In this document: in pieces, positions 31,942 through 34,402 of the stretch
Numbering within the stretch: position 1 is the first letter of the stretch
Layout of the letters: the number at the start of each line of letters is the position of its first letter
Source of the DNA: DASXRU01 sp039933315
GTDB taxonomy: Bacteria > Acidobacteriota > Blastocatellia > Pyrinomonadales > Pyrinomonadaceae
Assembly: GCA_039933315.1 (NCBI GenBank)
Contig: JBDTOI010000020.1
Span: forward strand, 1-34,402
Reading direction: 5' to 3'
DNA: 34,402 nucleotides
Position numbers and translations under genes: made by a program
Notes under the pieces: model-generated
Database searches by the model: none
The model's input: only the letters and a program-made list of their open reading frames with translations
What the model was told of the DNA's origin: nothing

Positions 31942-31980
31942 TGCTCCCATTCAGAAACGCCGAAGGCATTTTTCATTAAT

Positions 31981-33045
31981 ATGATTAAAACCGTGGAATG
32001 GACCGACGAAGGCGTGCGGATGTTGGATCAACGTCTGTTGCCGAACGAAGAGAAATATCTGACGCTGCGATCGTACGAAGAGGTAGCAGAGGCTATCAAG
32101 CTAATGGTTGTGCGCGGAGCGCCGGCCATTGGCGTATCGGCGGCGATGGGCATCGCCCTCGGCGCTAAACAATCCGTAGGGACTTCGGTGGCTGACCTGG
32201 AAGATGATTTGGACTACATATGTGACACGCTGAGCCGAACACGACCCACCGCTGTAAATCTGTTCTGGGCGATTGAGCGGATGCGAGTGGCCTTCAATGC
32301 CGCTAAAGGCCGCACCCGCCAGGTTGACGAGATCAAACAACAGCTTGTAGACGAGGCACAGGCGATATTTCGCGATGACATCGATGCCAATCGCGCGCTG
32401 GGACGATTTGGCGCCGAGTTGATACCTGATGGCGCAACGGTCCTGACTCACTGCAATGCCGGCGCGCTGGCAACCGCCGGAGACTACGGTACCGCCCTGG
32501 GAGTGATTCGGGGCGCGCGTGACGCCGGCAAACGGGTGGCCGTGATCGCCGATGAGACTCGCCCCTTCCTTCAGGGGTCACGGCTAACTGCCTGGGAACT
32601 GGGCCAGGACGACATTCCGGTCACTGTGATCACAGACAACATGGCCGGACACGTTATGAAGGAAGGCAAGGTTGACGCCGTGGTGGTAGGCGCCGATCGC
32701 ATTGCGGCAAATGGTGACACAGCCAACAAGATCGGGACCTACATGGTCGCGGTTCTTGCCCAGCGGCATAATATTCCTTTTTACGTAGCGGCGCCTGTTT
32801 CAACGATTGATATGGCGATGAGCAGTGGAGATGATATCCCGATTGAGGAAAGAGATCCTCGTGAGGTAACACATATTCGCGAACAGCGCCTCGCACCAGA
32901 AGGCGTGGCCGTCCACAATCCCGCCTTCGACGTTACTCCCAACGATTTGATTGCGGCGATTATTACGGATAAAGGCGTAGTGCGTGCGCCGTATGTAGAA
33001 AGTTTGCGGCGTTTGACAGAGGAAAAGAGTTTAACTGCCGGATAA
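31981..33045 (+). CDS. mtnA: Methylthioribose-1-phosphate isomerase
   Basis: This 354-residue enzyme converts methylthioribose-1-phosphate to methylthioribulose-1-phosphate in methionine salvage. The blocks RGAPAIGVSAAMGIALG (45-61), TRPTAVNLFWAIERM, LTHCNAGALATAGDYGTALG with the catalytic Cys158, DETRPFLQGSRLTAWEL, and GADRIAANGDTANKIGTY with Asp239 are all present. These distinguish it from the related eIF2B subunits. Length is typical. Its stop overlaps the convergent epimerase gene by 15 bases. No other mtn gene is in the window. Confidence 0.95.
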   Translation: MIKTVEWTDEGVRMLDQRLLPNEEKYLTLRSYEEVAEAIKLMVVRGAPAIGVSAAMGIALGAKQSVGTSVADLEDDLDYICDTLSRTRPTAVNLFWAIERMRVAFNAAKGRTRQVDEIKQQLVDEAQAIFRDDIDANRALGRFGAELIPDGATVLTHCNAGALATAGDYGTALGVIRGARDAGKRVAVIADETRPFLQGSRLTAWELGQDDIPVTVITDNMAGHVMKEGKVDAVVVGADRIAANGDTANKIGTYMVAVLAQRHNIPFYVAAPVSTIDMAMSSGDDIPIEERDPREVTHIREQRLAPEGVAVHNPAFDVTPNDLIAAIITDKGVVRAPYVESLRRLTEEKSLTAG

Positions 33046-34014
33046 CCTGCCAACCGATTCGGCGGCGAATCGGCTCTGCTTCCACCAGTCGATGGTCAAC
33101 TGCAATCCTTCGCGCAGTTTCATGCGCGGCGTGAAATCCAAAAACCTGCCGGCCCGGGATATATCGGCCACGCTGTGAAGTACATCTCCCGATCTTGGCT
33201 GCTGGTAACTTGCTTCAACCGTCTCCCTGCCGGTTAAACTTTTCAGCTCTTCCAGGAGTTGATTCAGTGTAATGCGCTCGCCGTTGGCGATGTTAATCAC
33301 TTCGCCAATCCCCCGCGTAGTTTCAGCGGCTCGCAGATTCGCATCCACCACGTTGGAGACATAGGTAAAGTCACGAGACTGTTCACCGTCACCGTAAATC
33401 ATCGGGCGCTCGCCGCTCATGAGGGCGCTGATGAAGCGAGAAATTACGCCTGAATACTGGGAACTCGGATCCTGGCGCGGACCAAACACATTAAAGTAGC
33501 GGAGCGATATGGTTTCCAATCCGTAAACGCGGGTGAAGGTCTGGCAATAATACTCACCGACCAGCTTTGCGACGGCATAAGGCGACAGCGGTTCAGGACG
33601 CATTTCTTCATGTTTTGGCAGGGTAGGCTGATCTCCATAGGCGGAACTGGAAGCGGCGTAAATTATTCGGCGCACCCCCTTTTCCCGCGCAGCCAGCAGC
33701 AGGGCCAGAGTGGCATCCACGCAAGCGACGTGGGTTTCCAATGGATCCTGCACCGAGCGGGGAACGGAAGGAATGGCCGCTTCGTGGAAGACGAGCTCGA
33801 CGTCCTCAAGGGCGCGCCGGGCGGCGTCCCGATCGTTCAAACTGGCCTTGATAAAATCTATTTCCCCACCGATCTCTTCGAGGTTCTCTAGGTGGCCGGT
33901 GGACAGATCGTCAATGACACGGAGGCGTGCTCCATTTGCGGCCATGGCAGCGGCAATATGGGAGCCAATAAAGCCTGCTCCACCCGTCACCAGAACGACT
34001 CCCGACAATGCCAT
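33031..34014 (-). CDS. NAD-dependent nucleotide-sugar epimerase/dehydratase (SDR)
   Basis: This 327-residue extended SDR has the Rossmann loop TGGAGFIGSH (10-19) and the catalytic Ser123, Tyr146 and Lys150 in AASSSAYG and SPYAVAKLVGE. Also present are RYFNVFGPRQDPSSQYSGVISRF and YGDGEQSRDFTYVSNVVDA. The pattern fits the UDP-glucose/UDP-N-acetylglucosamine 4-epimerase group (WbpP/GalE-like), but the exact sugar cannot be read. The ATG at 34014 is preceded by AGGAA at good spacing. The UDP-glucose dehydrogenase lies 150 bases upstream on the same strand, so both may serve polysaccharide precursor synthesis. Confidence 0.9.
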   Translation of the reverse strand: MALSGVVLVTGGAGFIGSHIAAAMAANGARLRVIDDLSTGHLENLEEIGGEIDFIKASLNDRDAARRALEDVELVFHEAAIPSVPRSVQDPLETHVACVDATLALLLAAREKGVRRIIYAASSSAYGDQPTLPKHEEMRPEPLSPYAVAKLVGEYYCQTFTRVYGLETISLRYFNVFGPRQDPSSQYSGVISRFISALMSGERPMIYGDGEQSRDFTYVSNVVDANLRAAETTRGIGEVINIANGERITLNQLLEELKSLTGRETVEASYQQPRSGDVLHSVADISRAGRFLDFTPRMKLREGLQLTIDWWKQSRFAAESVGRLSGS

Positions 34015-34037
34015 AAGTGAGTTCCTGTTCGAATCTC

Positions 34038-34162
34038 GGATTTCGGATTGCGGACTTCGGATTTTAAGAAAATGCCTGAAACCCTCTTACCCCTGTTCCT
34101 ACCCGGGCCCGTTTACGCAGCCCTTGTCGCGTACAAAATCCGCATTCTGAATGCCGAAATCC
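34038..34162. repeat. Imperfect 28-bp inverted repeat between ugd and the epimerase gene
   Basis: Arms 34038-34065 and 34135-34162 are imperfect reverse complements of 28 bases (GGATTTCGG...GCGGATTTT type) around about 69 bases. The word CTCTTACC after GAAA occurs just inside the element and again at its right edge. The left arm is made of GGATT/GGACT words like those in the array at 15925-15996. Confidence 0.65.
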
Positions 34163-34164
34163 TC

Positions 34165-34401
34165 TTACCTGCCCACGCCTACATATTCAAAACCGAGCTC
34201 ACGCATCGCTGCCGGTTCGTACACGTTTCGCAAATCAGCGATTCGGGGCGCCTTCATGGAATCACGGATACGTTTCATGTCCAGCGCGCGAAACTGGTTC
34301 CATTCCGTGACCAGCACCAAAACATCGGCGCCGGCCGCCGCAGCATACTCGTCCGCGGCATAAACGATGTCCGGCAGAAGGCTAGCCGCCGCGGTCATCG
34401 C
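34165..34401 (-). CDS. UDP-glucose 6-dehydrogenase, C-terminal part (truncated by window edge)
   Basis: The last 79 codons of a UDP-glucose/GDP-mannose dehydrogenase are visible. YAAAAGADVLVLVTEWNQFRALD matches the 'gaDalvlvTEWxefr' block of the C-terminal UDP-binding domain, followed by MKAPRIADLRNVYEP and the final GFEYVGVGR. The enzyme oxidises UDP-glucose to UDP-glucuronate. The frame is open to the window edge, so the start lies beyond it. It is upstream of, and on the same strand as, the nucleotide-sugar epimerase. Confidence 0.9.
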   Translation of the reverse strand, partial: AMTAAASLLPDIVYAADEYAAAAGADVLVLVTEWNQFRALDMKRIRDSMKAPRIADLRNVYEPAAMRELGFEYVGVGR

Positions 34402-34402
34402 G

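Overview
The window reads as a chromosomal segment of a Gram-negative, GC-moderate soil-type bacterium, most likely an Acidobacteriota (Blastocatellia-like). This is inferred from a Mla/MCE lipid-transport set, a TonB receptor with an N-terminal carboxypeptidase-regulatory-like domain, many lipoproteins, a long AcnA-type aconitase and abundant short palindromic intergenic repeats. No rRNA, tRNA, CRISPR array, IS element or prophage gene was recognised. Taxonomy cannot be proved from the sequence alone.

Layout. 1-4.6 kb (+): the tail of an anti-sigma factor, a Spy/LTXXQ-type envelope protein, a strong terminator, then an mlaE-mlaF-mlaD operon for phospholipid transport. 4.6-10.4 kb (-): small envelope and housekeeping genes (two lipoproteins, a cyclase-fold hydrolase with an altered metal motif, a MidA-type methyltransferase, a zinc-ribbon membrane protein, an aldehyde dehydrogenase). 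10.5-11.9 kb: a hicBA toxin-antitoxin pair and a divergent DUF5996 gene. 12.2-21.3 kb: acnA, a DUF6335-like gene, a cyclophilin lipoprotein, dtd, an SDR, gatB, a coiled-coil exported protein and a DUF4383 membrane protein, with several repeat elements between them.

21.5-30.1 kb (-) is the most interesting part: a two-operon cobalamin uptake and salvage island. A compact cobalamin riboswitch followed by an intrinsic terminator leads btuF-btuC-btuD (periplasmic binding protein, permease, ATPase). A second, full-size cobalamin riboswitch leads btuB, a DUF71/COG2102 PP-loop ATPase, a DUF6580 membrane protein, a second BtuF-like protein without a signal peptide, and a 14-cysteine protein that joins a CWC cysteine-rich segment to a DUF5522 segment. 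BtuB and BtuFCD would bring corrinoids across both membranes. The four companion genes are candidates for intracellular corrinoid handling or remodelling, which is inference from operon and riboswitch context.

30.2-34.4 kb: a GT39-like membrane glycosyltransferase, mtnA (methionine salvage), then convergently an NAD-dependent sugar epimerase and the C-terminal end of UDP-glucose dehydrogenase.

A superfamily of short palindromes (CACAGACTTCAGTCTGTG and CGCAAACTGTTAGTTTGCG types) occurs at four intergenic sites, usually as inverted pairs. One copy is translated as the C-terminal tail of BtuD. A 56-bp tandem array with an inverted last unit, a heptamer-like GATCTGA array, and two other inverted-repeat elements are also present. 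Intergenic stretches not listed are short, and I saw nothing supportable in them.
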